From assembly GCA_014529385.2 (NCBI GenBank), contig CM043959.1, positions 59,296,253 through 59,341,252 of the forward strand: a stretch of DNA of 45,000 nt, given 5' to 3'. The notes beneath the pieces were generated by a model, which searched no databases, was not told the DNA's origin, and worked only from the letters and a program-made list of their open reading frames with translations. The stretch is from Adiantum capillus-veneris. Taxonomy: Eukaryota; Streptophyta; Polypodiopsida; Polypodiales; Pteridaceae. This document shows, piece by piece, positions 43,242 to 45,000 of the stretch (position 1 is its first letter; the number at the start of each line of letters is the position of its first letter). Made by a program: the position numbers and the translations under genes.

Positions 43242-45000
43242 ATGTCTTCCGGCACTCGCAAGGGTTCTTCTTCTTCAACAAGGTCCACAACCATTGTGGA
43301 AAATGATCCAAAATCTCCTAAGTGTGGAGATAGCAACACAACCACCCAACCAACGACATCGGAAACCATGATCATGGCGTACTTGGTATCATTGCAAGAG
43401 ACCGTAAACAAACAAGGCGAAGACTTACGAGCACTTGCAATGGAGAATGGCACACTAAGGGTACTGTGGTTGAGAATGAGAATCTCAAGAGGACACTTGA
43501 GATGCAAACAACACGTTTGATGCAACTTGAAGAGGAAGTGAAGGAATGTAAACGCTCTCTTGTAGACTTGAATGCTTTGAAGGAGCGGATGAGCAAAGTA
43601 GAGCATGACCATGTATTGAAAGAGGAGAAATTTGACACTATGAGCCGGGATGTATGCGACATGAAAAATGTATGCACAAACAAGTCTTGGGTTGATGTAT
43701 GTGGTAGCAATGTGGTTTCTAATTCCTCACTCATGCAAGCTATGGTTCAAACAAAGAATGTTGAGAATGTGGATGTGGAGGAGTTGAAGGAACGGGATCG
43801 ACGTTCCAAGAACATTGTTATTCGTGGAATTGCCGAAGAGAAGTTAGAGACACCTCCTTCTCTTGCCATTGTTATTGAAGATTTCTTCAAAACCCACTTT
43901 GGCATGTCCGGAGTTATGGTCTATGGAGCACATAGAGTGGGGAAGCAAGGAGCTCCTCGCTCGGGAGAACGGCCAATTGTATGCACCATGCCAGATGAGA
44001 CCAAGCGAAAGATTATCCTTGATAATAGTTGGATCTATTTGAGGGATACAAAATGTTTTGTATGTGAAGATCGCACTATTAAGCAACAAAATATGCGTCA
44101 CAAGGCATATGAGGAAAAGAATAATAAAAACAAGGAGATCTCTCATGAAGAAAATGTGCCCAAGGAGGAGGCAAGTCTCTCAAGCAAATACGGATGCGTG
44201 ACCTATGAGACCGAGTTACAATTGAAAATATGCTTTTGGAATTGTAATGGATACCCATGGAATGCGGGGGTTGGCATTGATGAACTAACAAGCAAAGCCG
44301 ATGTTGTACTTCTTGTTGAAACTTGGGAGCATGATACACAAACGATAAACGGCTTGGAGGATTACAATGTACATTCATTGATGTGGTCAAATAATCTCAA
44401 GCAACGAAGAGGACAAGGAGGGTTAGCATGTATGGTTAAGAAAGGATTGGAAGATTTTGTATCAATTGTGAAAGATGACAAGTACAAACGTTATGTATGG
44501 CTGAAAATTATGACACCAAAAAGAGCACCCATTTTTGTAGCCGGTTGCTACATTCCTCATCATGATTATCCCCTTTATGCTTGCATGGATAGAGATCAAC
44601 CATTTTCTGATTTGGAAGAGGACATTGTTTATTTCAAAGGTGAAGGTGATGTTATTGTATTTGGGGATATGAATACTCGCACAAAAACATTGCAACATGA
44701 TACTCAACAATTTGATATGCCATACATTTCAAGGGAGTTGGAGGAAGTTCACTTGTATGATCGTACTTCAATGGATGAGAAAGAGCCGGATCACTATGGA
44801 AAGTTACTTTTACACATGTGTAACAGCACGGGTATGCTCATTGCCAATGGTGTATCTTTGTGGAGTGGAACCAATGGATTTACATGTAGGAGACATAATG
44901 GGGATAGTGTGATTGACTATATGCTACTCTCTGAAGCCATCATGTATCGCATAAAGAGTTTTATGTTTGGTCAATGGACCCCGGAATCCGACCATCGCAC
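43242..45000 (+). CDS. LINE protein: coiled coil, L1-like RRM and AP-type endonuclease (partial)
   Basis: ATG at 43242 (MSSGTRKGSSSSTR) leads into a long coiled coil (ENLKRTLEMQTTRLMQLEEE and on to about residue 145). Next is an RRM-like block starting RDRRSKNIVIRGIAEE with HRVGKQGAP, as in L1 ORF1 proteins. An AP-type endonuclease follows in the same frame: FWNCNG, VLLVETW, VAGCYIPHH, VIVFGDMNTR, SVIDYMLLS and ESDH, so all metal-binding and catalytic positions are present. The only defect is a one-base loss in the G run at about 43457-43461. From there the frame is open to the window edge without a stop; the RT is expected beyond it. It would nick target DNA and bind LINE RNA. It looks much younger than the LINE at 34-39 kb and is of a different subgroup. 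Confidence 0.8.

Overview
This window looks like a piece of a repeat-rich land-plant nuclear genome. The evidence is the set of transposon families: an En/Spm (CACTA) TNP2-type transposase with plant introns, Ty1/copia and Ty3/gypsy elements, a gag-only LTR element, an L1-type LINE whose ORF1 has the plant DUF4283 and zinc-knuckle layout, a Mutator-like MITE, TATAAATA-type promoters, GT/AG introns and long CT/GA/CA microsatellites. The sequence alone does not fix the species. I found no host gene of known function; two stretches (121-549 and 30957-32862) might be host or transposon genes that I cannot name.

Layout, left to right. 1-549: CT microsatellite and the last exon of an unknown + strand gene. 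613-3463 (-): a four-exon, about 854-codon transposase-like gene that reads cleanly across three introns and carries one internal stop. 3658 to about 9110 (-): a decayed Ty3/gypsy gag-protease-RT-RNase H without integrase or visible LTRs. 9115-12864 (-): a Transposase_24/TNP1-like gene with a recognisable TATA box, a 5' UTR exon and a 2 kb first intron that holds a large array of CACTAATTAGTG and CATTGGCCAATG palindromes. 13208-29902 (+): a CACTA TNP2 transposase gene cut twice by later insertions. A copia element (13289-18278, 5-bp target duplication GCGTG) sits in its N-terminal exon, and a 7.75 kb gag-only LTR element in minus orientation (20316-28065, 2.6 kb LTRs) sits in its middle. The reading frame and protein family signature continue across both insertions. 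Clusters of GCGGTAAT/ATTACCGC lie in inverted orientation near 12.9 kb and 30.2 kb and may be the subterminal repeats of this element.

30957-32862 (-): an unrecognised multi-exon gene broken by single-base frameshifts. 33032-34368: a direct duplication, one copy of which holds a 448-bp MITE (33855-34302) with a 9-bp target duplication. About 34440-39300 (-): a decayed L1-type LINE with both ORFs. 40-42.5 kb: palindrome-rich and microsatellite DNA, including a minisatellite built from microsatellites. 43242-45000 (+): the start of a much younger LINE. Apart from one single-base shift it is open to the window end, and it joins a coiled coil, an L1-ORF1-like RRM and a complete AP-type endonuclease in one frame.

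Two general patterns stand out. Most frameshifts in the recognisable ORFs sit in short single-base runs, so some may be assembly indels. Several internal stops could be explained by C-to-T change (CAA, CAG or CGA to a stop), as expected for methylated transposons.
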